Assembly (NCBI RefSeq): GCF_035917675.1
Contig: NZ_CP109104.1
Span: 806,001 to 870,000 of the forward strand
Reading direction: 5' to 3'
DNA length: 64,000 bases
DNA from: Streptomyces sp. NBC_01775
Lineage (GTDB): Bacteria > Actinomycetota > Actinomycetes > Streptomycetales > Streptomycetaceae
The position numbers were made by a program, and so were the translations under genes. This document shows, in pieces, positions 35,197-43,986 of the stretch. The notes beneath the pieces are model-generated. The model was given only the letters and a program-made list of their open reading frames with translations, was not told where the DNA came from and searched no databases. Every line of letters starts with the position of its first letter. The first letter of the stretch is position 1.

Positions 35197-35230
35197 GCGC
35201 CCGCCCCGGGCCCGCTGAGAGAAGGACACC

Positions 35231-35527
35231 GTGCTGCTGATCACCTGCCCATGGTGCGGTCCCCGTGACGAGACCGAGTACCACTACGGGGGACAGGCCC
35301 ATGTTCCCTACCCCGAGAACCCCGCGGACCTCACCGACGAGCAGTGGGCCGAATACGTCTTCTACCGCGACAACCCCAAGGGTCCCTTCGCCGAGCGGTG
35401 GATGCACAGCATCGGCTGCCGCCGCTGGTTCAACGTCCTGCGCGACACCGTCACCTACGAGGTGCTCGCCGCCTACCGGCTCGACGATCCCCGCCCCGAA
35501 CTGCCCCAGGCCGGAGGGAACCCATGA
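35231..35527 (+). CDS. soxD: Sarcosine oxidase, delta subunit
   Basis: The protein has 98 residues from the GTG at 35231, with GAGAGAAGGA upstream. Zinc ligands known for SoxD are all in place: Cys6 and Cys9 (ITCPWCG), His59 and Cys63 ([10 protein letters not shown]). It is the structural zinc subunit of the heterotetramer. It overlaps soxA by 4 nt. Confidence 0.95.
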   Translation: MLLITCPWCGPRDETEYHYGGQAHVPYPENPADLTDEQWAEYVFYRDNPKGPFAERWMHSIGCRRWFNVLRDTVTYEVLAAYRLDDPRPELPQAGGNP

Positions 35528-38499
35528 CCGACCAGCCCGACCAGCACCGCCGGCCCGACCAGCCCGACCAGCCCGACCAGCACCGCCGGCTCCGGCAAAA
35601 GGGCCGCATCGACCGCGGCACCGTGCTGCACTTCACCGTCGACGGGCGGGAGCTGACCGGGCACCCCGGAGACACCGTCGCCTCCGCGATGCTGGCGAAC
35701 GGGCTCGTCGAGGTCGCCCCGTCGCTCTACCGCGGACGCCCGCGCGGCATCGTCGCCGCGGGCGTGGAGGACCCGAACGCCCTGTTGCAGATCGACGGAC
35801 CGTGCACGGAGGGCATGTTGCCGGCGACGACGGTGGAGCTGTATGACGGCCTGTCCGCCACGACGCTGTCCGGGATGGGCCGGCTCGACGCGGCCCCCGA
35901 CCCCGCCGTCTACGACAAGAAGTACGTCCACACCGACGTCCTGGTCGTCGGTGCCGGACCGGCCGGACTCGCAGCCGCCGCCGCTGCCGCCGGCTCCGGC
36001 GCCCGCGTGATTCTCCTCGACGACCAGCCCGAGCCCGGCGGTTCGCTGCTCTCCGGGCGTACGGAGAGGGCCGGCGGGCGGAGCGCCCTGGAGTGGATCG
36101 CCGAGGTCCGCGCGGCACTCGACGCCGCCCCCGAGGCCGTAGTCCTGCAACGCACCACGGCCTTCGGGTCGTACGACGACAACTACGTGCTGGCCCTCCA
36201 GGGTCGCACCGACCACCTCGGAGCCGGCGCCCCCGAACCCTCCACGGGCGTCTCGCGCCAGCGGCTGTGGCACATACGGGCCCACCAGGTGATCCTGGCG
36301 ACCGGCGCGCACGAGCGTCCGCTGGTCTTCGCCGGCAACGACCGGCCCGGGGTGATGCTCGCCGCGGCCGTGCGCACATACCTCAACCGGTACGCCGTGG
36401 CCCCGGGCTCGCGGGCCGTGGTCGGCACCACCAACGACAGTGCGTACGAGACGGTCGCCGATCTCCACGCCGCCGGGATCGACGTCGCCGCCGTCGTGGA
36501 CGCGCGCCCCGGGCTGTCCCACCGGGCCGCCGAGGTCGCCGTGGCGACCGGGGTCCGGGTGCTGACGGGCAGCTCGGTGGTCGACACCGCGGGCGACGGC
36601 CGGCTCACCGGCGTCACCGTCCAGGGCCTGGACGAGAGCGGTCGACTCACCGGTGACCCGGAGTCGTTCGACTGCGACCTGCTCGCCGTCTCGGGCGGGT
36701 GGAGCCCGGTGGTGCACTTGCACAGCCAGCGCCAGGGCCGGCTGCGCTGGGACGAGGACCTGGTCGCCTTCGTCCCCGACGGCACCGTACGGGACCAGCA
36801 AGTCGTCGGTGCCGCGCGCGGGACGTACGGCCTCGACGGCTGTCTGGCCGAAGGGGCGCGGGCCGGTGCGCGGGCCGCGACGGACGCCGGGTTCCCCGCT
36901 CCCCCGCCCGCACCGCCGTCCGAAGACGCGCGGCCCGGGGCCGGAGCGGGCCCGGTGCGCGCACTGTGGCTCGTGCCTGCCCCCGACCACGGATCCGACA
37001 GCAGTCGCGACAGCGACCCCGGAACGTGGGACACCCACTTCGTCGACCTTCAGCGCGACGTCACCGTCGCCGACGTCTGGCGGTCCACCGGCGCCGGCAT
37101 GCGCGGCGTCGAGCACGTCAAGCGCTACACCTCGCTCGGCACGGCCAACGACCAGGGAAAGACGTCGGGCGTCAACGCGATCGGTGTGATCGCCGAGGCC
37201 CTCGGCGCGGGTGCGTCGCCCGGGGAGATCGGCACCACGGCCTACCGGGCGCCGTACACGCCGGTGGCTTTCGCCGCCCTGGCCGGTCGTGAGCGCGGCG
37301 AGCTGTTCGATCCGGAGCGCACGACCTCCATCCACAGCTGGCACGTCGCCCACGGCGCGGAGTTCGAGGACGTCGGGCAGTGGAAGCGCCCCTGGTACTA
37401 CCCCCGGTGCGGTGAGGACATGGACACGGCTGTGGCCCGCGAGTGCCGCGCGGCCCGTGAGGGTGTGGCGTTCATGGACGCCTCCACCCTCGGCAAGATC
37501 GAGATCTGGGGCGCGGACGCGGGCGAGTTCCTCAACCGCGTCTACACCAACGCCTTCAAGAAACTCAAACCGGGCCTCGCCCGCTACGGCGTGATGTGCA
37601 AGCCCGACGGAATGATCTTCGACGACGGCGTGACGCTGCGCCTGGAGGAGAACCGCTACTTCATGACCACCACGACCGGCGGCGCCGCCGGTGTCCTGGA
37701 CTGGCTGGAGGAGTGGCTACAGACCGAGTGGCCCGGACTCGACGTCCACTGCACCTCGGTGACCGAGCAGTGGGCGACGATCGCCGTCGTCGGCCCCGAC
37801 TCGCGCGAGGTCGTCGCCCATCTCGCCCCCGAGGTCGACCTGTCGAACGAGGCCTTCCCGTTCATGGCCTTCCGCGAGACCACCCTGGCCTCCGGCGTCC
37901 CCGCCCGCATCTGCCGGATCTCCTTCTCCGGCGAACTCGCCTACGAGATCAACGTCTCCGCGTGGTACGGACCGGCGGTCTGGGAAGAGGTGTACGCGAT
38001 CGGCCGGCCGTACGACATCACCCCGTACGGCACCGAGACCATGCACGTCCTGCGGGCCGAGAAGGGCTTCATCATCGTCGGCCAGGACACCGACTGCACC
38101 GTCACCCCGCAGGACGCGGGCATGTCCTGGGTGGTCTCGAAGCGGAAGGACTTCATCGGAAACCGGTCCTATTCCCGCCCCGACACCTCCCGCACCGACC
38201 GCAAGCAGTTGGTCGGGCTGTTGCCGAGCGACCGGGTGACCCGGCTGCCCGAAGGCACCCAACTCGTCGCACCGGACGTACCCCTCACCCCCGAGGCCGG
38301 GCCGGTGCCGATGCTCGGCCACGTCACCTCCAGCTACCGCAGTCCGGCCCTCGGCCGCCCCTTCGCCCTCGCCCTCGTCACCGACGGGCGGGCAAGGATC
38401 GGCGAGACCTTGCTCGCCCCGGTGGGCGAGGACCTGGTGCCCGTCCAGGTGGCCGGCTCCGTCCTCTACGACCCCGAAGGGACCAAGCGCGATGGCTGA
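35524..38499 (+). CDS. soxA: Sarcosine oxidase, alpha subunit
   Basis: The protein has 991 residues from the ATG at 35524, which overlaps the soxD stop. The first 20 residues are a low-complexity DQP/DQHRR repeat encoded by a DNA tandem repeat. Then come an N-terminal ferredoxin-like domain ([18 protein letters not shown]), an NAD-binding Rossmann domain ([16 protein letters not shown], about 140), and a C-terminal GcvT-like folate-binding half (from about 620, e.g. [12 protein letters not shown] and GEIAY-like [10 protein letters not shown]). The enzyme passes the methyl group to THF as 5,10-methylene-THF. Confidence 0.95.
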   Translation: MTDQPDQHRRPDQPDQPDQHRRLRQKGRIDRGTVLHFTVDGRELTGHPGDTVASAMLANGLVEVAPSLYRGRPRGIVAAGVEDPNALLQIDGPCTEGMLPATTVELYDGLSATTLSGMGRLDAAPDPAVYDKKYVHTDVLVVGAGPAGLAAAAAAAGSGARVILLDDQPEPGGSLLSGRTERAGGRSALEWIAEVRAALDAAPEAVVLQRTTAFGSYDDNYVLALQGRTDHLGAGAPEPSTGVSRQRLWHIRAHQVILATGAHERPLVFAGNDRPGVMLAAAVRTYLNRYAVAPGSRAVVGTTNDSAYETVADLHAAGIDVAAVVDARPGLSHRAAEVAVATGVRVLTGSSVVDTAGDGRLTGVTVQGLDESGRLTGDPESFDCDLLAVSGGWSPVVHLHSQRQGRLRWDEDLVAFVPDGTVRDQQVVGAARGTYGLDGCLAEGARAGARAATDAGFPAPPPAPPSEDARPGAGAGPVRALWLVPAPDHGSDSSRDSDPGTWDTHFVDLQRDVTVADVWRSTGAGMRGVEHVKRYTSLGTANDQGKTSGVNAIGVIAEALGAGASPGEIGTTAYRAPYTPVAFAALAGRERGELFDPERTTSIHSWHVAHGAEFEDVGQWKRPWYYPRCGEDMDTAVARECRAAREGVAFMDASTLGKIEIWGADAGEFLNRVYTNAFKKLKPGLARYGVMCKPDGMIFDDGVTLRLEENRYFMTTTTGGAAGVLDWLEEWLQTEWPGLDVHCTSVTEQWATIAVVGPDSREVVAHLAPEVDLSNEAFPFMAFRETTLASGVPARICRISFSGELAYEINVSAWYGPAVWEEVYAIGRPYDITPYGTETMHVLRAEKGFIIVGQDTDCTVTPQDAGMSWVVSKRKDFIGNRSYSRPDTSRTDRKQLVGLLPSDRVTRLPEGTQLVAPDVPLTPEAGPVPMLGHVTSSYRSPALGRPFALALVTDGRARIGETLLAPVGEDLVPVQVAGSVLYDPEGTKRDG

Positions 38500-39121
38500 G
38501 CCGACGATCGACGCAGGCGCGGGCCCGGTGGCACTGCGCAGAAGCCCGCTGGCTCACCTGGAGGAGCGGATGCGCGCCGCCGCCGTCACCGGCGCCCGCG
38601 GCGTCGCGCTGACCGAGTGGCCGTTCATCATCATGGTGAACCTGCGCGTGGACCCCGCTTCCGATGCGGCCGGCCGCATCGAGAAGACCCTGGGGGCGCC
38701 GCTCCCGCGACAGTGCGGCCACACCACCGCGTCCGGCCCCCACACGGTCGTCTGGCTCGGCCCCGACGAATGGCTCGTACTGTCCCAGGCCGACACGACC
38801 GCTGTGGCCACGGGGTTGCGGGAGGCGCTCGGATCAGACCCGGGGTCGGTGGTGGACGTCTCGGCGAACCGCACCACGCTGGAGCTGAGCGGCCCCGCCG
38901 CCCGGCAGGTGCTGGAGAAGGGCTGCCCGCTGGACCTGCATCCTCGCGCCTTCGGCCCAGGCCGGGCGGTGACGACCACGGTGGGGCCTGTCGCGGTGCT
39001 GCTCTGGCAGATCGACGACCTGCCGGCGTACCGGCTGCTCCCGCGGTCCTCGTTCGCCGACTACCTGGCGCTCTGGCTCCTCGACGCGATGAGCGAGTAC
39101 CGCGGACCGGAGGTGCCCTGA
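38492..39121 (+). CDS. soxG: Sarcosine oxidase, gamma subunit
   Basis: The protein has 209 residues from the ATG at 38492, overlapping soxA by 8 nt. [12 protein letters not shown] at the start, [23 protein letters not shown] and [15 protein letters not shown] match SoxG, which resembles a GcvT C-terminal piece. It is the last subunit of the complex. Many related operons continue with purU or sdaA, but none is found here. Confidence 0.9.
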   Translation: MAEPTIDAGAGPVALRRSPLAHLEERMRAAAVTGARGVALTEWPFIIMVNLRVDPASDAAGRIEKTLGAPLPRQCGHTTASGPHTVVWLGPDEWLVLSQADTTAVATGLREALGSDPGSVVDVSANRTTLELSGPAARQVLEKGCPLDLHPRAFGPGRAVTTTVGPVAVLLWQIDDLPAYRLLPRSSFADYLALWLLDAMSEYRGPEVP

Positions 39122-39429
39122 TGGCGTTGACCTCACGCTTTCCCGAGGGGTGCCCGTCCGGCAGGTGATCACATCGACAGAAAACGCCCCTGACCAGCGA
39201 GAATGAGGATTGCCGAGGCTCTTGTTCCGCGGCCTGCGACACGTCGGCATCACCTCGTACGACATACCCGCCCCGGGAACGACGCTGCCCCTTCCGGTGA
39301 CGGACGCCGGCGTTCCTCGGCCGGGGCGTCAGCTCATCTGTTTCGGAGCTGTCCGAAACACCTCCCATGACAGGGTTGGGGTGTGAAACATGGGTATGTC
39401 AGTGCGATATGGCCAGGGGAGGCATGCTG
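39122..39429. other. Intergenic region after soxG
   Basis: About 300 bases. An ATG at 39121 overlapping the soxG stop opens only a 15-codon frame, possibly the stub of a lost downstream gene. The rest holds a strong inverted repeat (listed separately) and the leader of the micro-gene at 39430. Confidence 0.4.
39339..39360. promoter_or_regulatory. Perfect 9-bp inverted repeat upstream of the LuxR operon
   Basis: TGTTTCGGA (39339-39347) and TCCGAAACA (39352-39360) flank GCTG. It is AT-richer than its surroundings and 70 bases before the micro-gene, so an operator or an anti-terminator is more likely than a soxG terminator. It resembles none of the other palindromes here. Confidence 0.5.
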
Positions 39430-39633
39430 ATGAGGAAATCGGCGGAACGGTCAGTAGCGGTCGCACCCATGACGACGAGTGGCGCGATGCTCAGGACGGA
39501 CAACGCCGTAATCCAGGATGCGGGCGGTCCGGGAGTCGGCGGGGGCCGGTCGACGGGCACGGGGAGCGGCACCATCGCCGGATCCGGTTCCGCACTGCCG
39601 GATACCGGAGAGTTACAGGCCGGCACCGCATGA
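39430..39633 (+). CDS. Small hypothetical protein coupled to the LuxR regulator
   Basis: The product has 67 residues from the ATG at 39430, chosen because AGGGGAGG lies 7 nt upstream; ATG 39424 is too close to that site. The stop overlaps the regulator start by 4 nt (ATGA). The middle is Gly/Ser/Thr-rich (VGGGRSTGTGSGTIAGSG). No family or transmembrane segment is recognised. It could be a genuine micro-protein or only a translational lead-in for the regulator. Confidence 0.5.
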   Translation: MRKSAERSVAVAPMTTSGAMLRTDNAVIQDAGGPGVGGGRSTGTGSGTIAGSGSALPDTGELQAGTA

Positions 39634-40385
39634 GCGAAGTGGCTCGCGAGGAAGGCGTCCTCACCGGTCCTTCACGGAGCCGCCCCGCCGGCCTGACGGT
39701 GCACGAGGCCCGAAGTGCCGTACGGGTCTTCCTGCTGGACGGCCACCCGTTGTTCCGCAATGGAGTCCGATCAGCGGTGGAGAACATCCGCGACATGCGT
39801 ATCGCGGGCGAGGCCGCCACTGGCAAAGAGGCGCTTGACGCCCTCCGCGACGGCACTTGTCGGCACCCGGACGTGATTGTCGCCGATCTGCCGTCCGTGG
39901 GGATCCCCCTGGCCGAATTCATCGGTCTCGCCGCTGAGTTGTCGGGCCCTCGCCCGGTGAGGGTTCTCATCGTCTCCACGGCCGACTCCGATGAGGCCGT
40001 TATCGAGGCAATTCGAGCCGGTGCCCACGGGTTCCTCAGAAAGTCCACCGACCGCGATGAACTGATACGCGCAATACGCACTGTGACGAGCGGCGGAGCG
40101 GTCTTCGGCCCAGTGATAGCGGAGCGTTTGCAGCGCTACTTCACCAAGATCCGCCACGACCGCGGGCCCGAAGCGTTCCCGGAACTCACCTCGCGGGAGC
40201 GGGAAGTGCTCGACCTGCTTGCACGGGGGCATTCGAACCGCGATATCGCACGCCGCCTCTTCCTCGCGGAAAAGACGGTGCGCAACCACGTTTCCCACAT
40301 CTTCGCCAAGCTTCACGTGAAGGACAGATCGGCTGCGGCGGCCCGTGCCCGGAGCACCGGTCCGTGGGTCGGAAGCCCCGGCTGA
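39630..40385 (+). CDS. NarL/FixJ-type response regulator (LuxR helix-turn-helix)
   Basis: The protein has 251 residues from the ATG at 39630. The receiver domain (about 31-150) has the acidic-pocket Asp37 (FLLDGHPLF), the phosphoacceptor Asp86 region (VIVADLPSVG) and Lys138 (GFLRKST). The C-terminal LuxR domain reads LTSREREVLDLLARGHSNRDIARRLFLAEKTVRNHVSHIFAKL. There is no histidine kinase beside it, so it is an orphan. DLPSVGIP after the Asp departs from the usual DLxMP. Its place before the lasso cluster makes it a candidate controller. Confidence 0.85.
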   Translation: MSEVAREEGVLTGPSRSRPAGLTVHEARSAVRVFLLDGHPLFRNGVRSAVENIRDMRIAGEAATGKEALDALRDGTCRHPDVIVADLPSVGIPLAEFIGLAAELSGPRPVRVLIVSTADSDEAVIEAIRAGAHGFLRKSTDRDELIRAIRTVTSGGAVFGPVIAERLQRYFTKIRHDRGPEAFPELTSREREVLDLLARGHSNRDIARRLFLAEKTVRNHVSHIFAKLHVKDRSAAAARARSTGPWVGSPG

Positions 40386-40391
40386 ACCAGG

Positions 40392-41258
40392 TCAGCCCGC
40401 TGGGGACGGCCCCGAGCGGTGGAACTCCAGCAAGCGGGCGTCGGTGCGCTCCGGACCGCCCGGCAGCCAGGAGGCCGCCAGCCGCGCCACGACCTTTCTC
40501 GGCTGCGCGGGGTTGACCTTCCGGGTGTCGGGCTTCGCCCGCAGCTGGAGCCCCCAGGCGAATCCGTTGAGGGGGATGAACGCGGCCCAGAAACGGCGGT
40601 CGATTCCCAGTAGTACGTTCGCGTAACAGTAGGCGTGCCAGGTGTGGTAGTTGAGGGGCGGGTCACCGTCCATCGTGTGCACCTCGGACTGCACCGGCGC
40701 CCGGCGCGGGTCGAAGAGCACACCCTGCGCGAAATACGACATCGTGTCGAAGACGCCGTGCGGGCTCTTCCCGTAGTACGCCTCGAAGACTCCGGTCTGC
40801 GCCGACGACACCACCTGGAGCGCGTCCCGTACGGGTCTCAGGAAGGCGGCGTAGGAAGCCGGGTAGCCGGAACTCCCCGACAGCCGGATCCACGCCTCTC
40901 GCACGCCCTTCAGCGGGTTTCCGCCCACGTGCTTGCCGATTTCCTCGTACGCCGCTTTGAGCTGCGGCGACTGCTTGAAGTAGGTGACTTCGTCGAACTG
41001 GTACCAGAACTCGTTGGCGAGCCGGTCACCCGACATCCCCGGAACGTCCGGGAGATCCGGATCTCCGCGGACCTGTTTCCGCTGACTCTGCCCCGCCCAC
41101 GACGGTCCGCTCAGCACCGTCGTCGCCATACCGGCGGCACCGGCGAGTCCGAGAGTGCCCCGCAGAAGCACCCTTCGACTGTGCGGAACTTCAGGCGAAG
41201 ATTCCGATTCCCATTCCGATTCCACGTAGAACTGCCCCCTCTTCCCGTTGTCAGTCAT
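40392..41258 (-). CDS. Tat-type exported protein of unknown function
   Basis: The protein has 288 residues from the ATG at 41258, chosen so the divergent promoter stays free; no ribosome site is convincing. SRRVLLRGTLGLAGAAGMATTV at about 27-48 is a twin-arginine signal followed by an Ala-rich cleavage area. The mature part is rich in aromatic residues (NEFWYQFDEVTYFK, NYHTWHAYCYANVLLGIDRRFWAAF) with one Cys. I recognise no family. It faces the lasso precursors across a shared promoter and might serve in immunity or processing; that is speculation. Confidence 0.65.
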   Translation of the reverse strand: MTDNGKRGQFYVESEWESESSPEVPHSRRVLLRGTLGLAGAAGMATTVLSGPSWAGQSQRKQVRGDPDLPDVPGMSGDRLANEFWYQFDEVTYFKQSPQLKAAYEEIGKHVGGNPLKGVREAWIRLSGSSGYPASYAAFLRPVRDALQVVSSAQTGVFEAYYGKSPHGVFDTMSYFAQGVLFDPRRAPVQSEVHTMDGDPPLNYHTWHAYCYANVLLGIDRRFWAAFIPLNGFAWGLQLRAKPDTRKVNPAQPRKVVARLAASWLPGGPERTDARLLEFHRSGPSPAG

Positions 41259-41315
41259 CGATCGGGTGCCGACGCTTCCCATTCCACTGTGCCGGTGCGG
41301 TATTTCGCCTGTCCA

Positions 41316-41371
41316 TGTCCCGGGACAGCTTCGGGACATTGATGGGGCCGCATGCCCCGGGCGTTCGGGAC
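41316..41371. promoter_or_regulatory. Operator cluster between the Tat protein and lasso precursors
   Basis: A perfect 12-bp palindrome TGTCCCGGGACA (41316-41327) is followed by two direct copies of TTCGGGAC at 41330-41337 and 41364-41371, 34 bp (about three helical turns) apart. All contain the same CGGGAC half-site. The cluster is roughly 90-150 bases upstream of the first precursor start and would suit a dimeric regulator. Confidence 0.55.
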
Positions 41372-41467
41372 TGAAGGGTTCTTAGGTTTCCTGATGTCCG
41401 GCGCAGCGCCGCGAAAGACGGTGCCCCGCCGGGACTTCAGAGGTCACCGAATCAAAGGATGGTCGAG

Positions 41468-41593
41468 ATGACGGAAGAGACCGTGTATGAGGCGCCCGCG
41501 CTGGTCGAGGTCGGGGACTTCACCGACGTGACCCTTGGCGACGGTAGCTGGGGCTGGGACGACGACGACCTGTGCTGGTTCCTCGGCTGCTGA
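41468..41593 (+). CDS. Lasso peptide precursor A1
   Basis: The precursor has 41 residues from the ATG at 41468, with AAGGA 8 nt upstream; an ATG at 41459 would add three. The leader (1-23) carries the RRE-recognition motif YxxPxLxxxGxF (Tyr7, Pro10, Leu12, Gly16, Phe18) and the conserved Thr22 two residues before the cut. The predicted core (24-41) is GDGSWGWDDDDLCWFLGC. Gly1 would form the macrolactam with Asp8 (Asp9 possible), and Cys13-Cys18 could form a disulfide. The core layout resembles LP2006, a class IV lasso peptide. Too small for most gene finders. Confidence 0.9.
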   Translation: MTEETVYEAPALVEVGDFTDVTLGDGSWGWDDDDLCWFLGC

Positions 41594-41610
41594 CCTGACT
41601 CAACAGGGCT

Positions 41611-41644
41611 GGGGTGCCGGGCAGCGCGCGCCGTCCGGCACCCC
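41611..41644 (+). terminator. Stem-loop after precursor A1
   Basis: GGGGTGCCGG (41611-41620) pairs perfectly with CCGGCACCCC (41635-41644), loop 14 nt with internal GC pairing possible. There is no T-run. Such hairpins after lasso A genes are known to let precursor mRNA outnumber enzyme mRNA; here it also protects or attenuates before A2. Its sequence is nearly repeated after A2. Confidence 0.7.
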
Positions 41645-41682
41645 GTGCTGACACCGGGCGCCGAGAAGAAAGGCAGAGACCA

Positions 41683-41808
41683 GTGGAAGAGCACCAGAGG
41701 TACGAGTCCCCGACGCTGGCTGAGGTCGGCGACTTCACGGACCGCACGTTGGGGCCCGACGGGTGGGGCTGGGAATCGGAGAGCTACTGCTGGTTCATCG
41801 AGTGCTGA
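41683..41808 (+). CDS. Lasso peptide precursor A2
   Basis: The precursor has 41 residues from the GTG at 41683, with AGAAAGG 9 nt upstream. It has the same length as A1 and aligns without gaps: Tyr7, Pro10, Leu12, Gly16, Phe18 and Thr22 are kept, and EVGDFTD and TLG are identical. The predicted core (24-41) is GPDGWGWESESYCWFIEC, Gly1 to Glu8 macrolactam, Cys13-Cys18 disulfide. Only Glu8 fits a 7-9-residue ring, which also supports Asp8 in A1. Core W5-G6-W7 and C13-W14-F15 are shared with A1. Confidence 0.9.
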   Translation: MEEHQRYESPTLAEVGDFTDRTLGPDGWGWESESYCWFIEC

Positions 41809-41825
41809 CCCTCTTCAAGGGCCGG

Positions 41826-41853
41826 GTGCCGGGCGGCGCGATCCGCCCGGCAC
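41826..41853 (+). terminator. Stem-loop after precursor A2
   Basis: GTGCCGGGCGG (41826-41836) and CCGCCCGGCAC (41843-41853) form an 11-bp perfect stem with a 6-nt loop, extendable by a G-U pair. It is a close sequence copy of the A1 hairpin, so gene and hairpin were duplicated together. It sits 44 bases before the cyclase start as a likely partial terminator. Confidence 0.7.
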
Positions 41854-41896
41854 TCGCACTCCGGTTCCTGCCGCCCTCACCAAGAGCGGAGACACC

Positions 41897-43732
41897 ATGA
41901 AATTCCTTGTTCTGCCCGACACTCAGGACGCCGCTGCCACCTTGGAGAGAACCCCCTTCGTGGAGAGGGAACGCAGCCTGCTCCATGACTCGGGTCGTCC
42001 GTGGATCGTCGGCTCGTGGGATGACGGTGAGGTGGTCACCGGCACGTTCGGAAGCAGCCGCGTCGCGCTGTTCGGCTCTGCCCTGACAACATCGTCGAGT
42101 CTCGACCGGGCACTTGCGCGGCGCCAGGGGCTTGAGCAACTCGACGCCATCGCCCGATCGGTGCCGGGGAGCTACCACTTGATCGCATCCGTTGCCGGCG
42201 TGACGCGGGTGCAGGGCTCTCTCTCGGGCACGCACGAGGTGTTCTGGACCACCGCTGGTGGCACGGCGCTGGCGGCCGACCGGCCGGATGTCCTCGCTGA
42301 GCTGACGGGCGGTGCCATCGACGACATCGGTCTGCTGGGGCACTTCATGTCACGGTCCCCTTGGCCGCTGAGCGCCCGGACGGTCTGGCAGGAGGTCGAA
42401 TGTCTGGGACTCGGGGAGTATCTGCACCTCGCCCTCGACGGCACGGCCCGACCGGTGCGCTGGTGGACTCCGCCTGCCGAAGAGCTGCCGCTCGCCCAAG
42501 CCACTGAGCGCGTCAAGACCGCGTTGCGGAACGCCGTTGCCGCACGGGCCGCTTCGGCCGCACGGCTCGGATGCGACGTTTCCGGTGGCATGGATTCCAC
42601 GAGCGTGGCCTTCACCCTGCACCAACTTCAGTCGAATACCGGCATGGTGACGGTGCGTCACGGTGCCAGGGACGCCGCCAACGACGATGCCGAGTGGGCC
42701 GCTCGTGCGGGAGACTCGCTGACCGACAGCGAGCCGCTGGTCGTCGGAGTGGCGCAGTGTCCCGCGTCGTTCGCCGACCAGCTCAGCCTGGACGACGACC
42801 TCGAAGCACCGTACGCCTGGTCCAAGACGAAGGCTCGGGTCGCCCACATAGCGGGGAGACTGGCGGATCGTGGGGTGTCCCTGCATCTCACCGGGCACGG
42901 CGGAGACGAGCTTTTCTTCCCCGCGCCATCCACGTACCACGTGCTCCCGCGCCGCTACCCGCTGCGATCGGTCCCGCACATGAGGGCCGCACGGAGCATG
43001 TTCCGCTGGCCCCTGGGCGCCATGACGAGCAACCTGCTGAGGAACCCCACCTACGGGGAATGGCTCACTACCGCCGCCCGGGAACTGACCTCGGCGGAAG
43101 GCGGCCCCCGACAGCCGCTCACGAGCTGGGGCGGATATCCACGCCTGCCCGCCTGGGTCACCGCCGATGCGGTGGACGCCTGCGGCTCGATGCTCCGCAC
43201 CGCCGCTCAGGAGACGGATCCGTACTCGTGCGACCCGGTACAGCACGATGTGCTGCACGGCGTTCGCCAGTGCGGCAGCAAGATCCGCCTTGCCAACCGG
43301 CTCACGCTGCGGCACGGAGTCGGGTATGACACGCCCTACCTGGACGCCCAAGTCGTCGAAGCGGCGCTCTCAGCCCGGCTCATCGACCGGTTCAGCACCG
43401 CTCGCTCCAAGCCCGTGCTGGCCGCCGCCATGCGCGGCACCGTCCCCGAGGCGATCCTCGGCCGCACCACCAAGGGCGAGTTCAGCGCCGACGTGTACGC
43501 CGGCGTCCGGCGGCACAAGGAGGAACTCCTCGAACTCTGCGACGGCATGCGCCTCGCCGAGCGGGGACTGGTCGACGAAGAGGCGGTCCGCGCGGTGCTG
43601 ATGGCGCCGCACCCGATGGCGCGGACCTTCATTCCCATGGTGCCCACCCTCGCCTGCGAATCGTGGCTGCGCTCGGTGGAAGCCGCGCGCGGGCAGCGGC
43701 GCCGCAGCACGGAAGGAGCCCGAGCCTCATGA
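41897..43732 (+). CDS. Lasso peptide cyclase (asparagine-synthetase-like, C protein)
   Basis: The protein has 611 residues from the ATG at 41897, with GCGGAGA upstream. The C-terminal synthetase domain has the ATP PP-loop CDVSGGMDSTS (Ser229-Thr235) and LHLTGHGGDELFF. The N-terminal half looks like a degenerate glutaminase domain without the catalytic Cys2, as in all lasso cyclases. It adenylates the side-chain carboxylate of core residue 8 and closes the isopeptide bond with the N-terminal Gly. It overlaps B1 by 4 nt. Both precursors are presumably its substrates. Confidence 0.9.
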   Translation: MKFLVLPDTQDAAATLERTPFVERERSLLHDSGRPWIVGSWDDGEVVTGTFGSSRVALFGSALTTSSSLDRALARRQGLEQLDAIARSVPGSYHLIASVAGVTRVQGSLSGTHEVFWTTAGGTALAADRPDVLAELTGGAIDDIGLLGHFMSRSPWPLSARTVWQEVECLGLGEYLHLALDGTARPVRWWTPPAEELPLAQATERVKTALRNAVAARAASAARLGCDVSGGMDSTSVAFTLHQLQSNTGMVTVRHGARDAANDDAEWAARAGDSLTDSEPLVVGVAQCPASFADQLSLDDDLEAPYAWSKTKARVAHIAGRLADRGVSLHLTGHGGDELFFPAPSTYHVLPRRYPLRSVPHMRAARSMFRWPLGAMTSNLLRNPTYGEWLTTAARELTSAEGGPRQPLTSWGGYPRLPAWVTADAVDACGSMLRTAAQETDPYSCDPVQHDVLHGVRQCGSKIRLANRLTLRHGVGYDTPYLDAQVVEAALSARLIDRFSTARSKPVLAAAMRGTVPEAILGRTTKGEFSADVYAGVRRHKEELLELCDGMRLAERGLVDEEAVRAVLMAPHPMARTFIPMVPTLACESWLRSVEAARGQRRRSTEGARAS

Positions 43733-43986
43733 CGTACGCACTCCCACCCGACGTGATCGCGACCAGGACCGAGGACGGCATGGTGCTGCTCCAGGAGACG
43801 ACGGGGCGCTACTGGATGCTCAACGGCACCGGCGCCGCCGTGGTCCAGCTCCTCACCGAGGGAAAGACCGTCCCCGCCATCGTGGCGGAGCTGGGCACGC
43901 ACTTCGGTCAGGACCCCGAGCGGGTCGCCGCCGACGTGCGCGCGCTGCTCGAACAGCTCGGCAGGGCCCGGCTGGTGACCTCATGA
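43729..43986 (+). CDS. Lasso peptide RRE protein (PqqD-like, B1)
   Basis: The protein has 85 residues from the ATG at 43729 (GGAAGGAG upstream) inside the cyclase stop. The PqqD-like winged-helix fold is suggested by MVLLQETTGRYWMLNGTGAAVVQLLTEGKT and IVAELGTHFGQDPERVAADVRALLEQL. It grips the YxxPxLxxxGxF leader motif and presents the precursor to B2 and C. It overlaps B2 as ATGA. Confidence 0.9.
   Translation: MTYALPPDVIATRTEDGMVLLQETTGRYWMLNGTGAAVVQLLTEGKTVPAIVAELGTHFGQDPERVAADVRALLEQLGRARLVTS

Noticed and set aside
39121..39168. ATG overlapping the soxG stop as a new gene
   Set aside because: It runs for only 15 codons and matches no family.
41459..41467. Earlier ATG for precursor A1
   Set aside because: It lies within the likely ribosome site (AAGGA) used by the ATG at 41468, and the later start gives exactly the length of A2.
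41558..41566. Asp9 or Asp10 of the A1 core as ring-closing residue
   Set aside because: A2 has only Glu8 in the allowed range and the cores align, so residue 8 is the more consistent site; not excluded by sequence alone.
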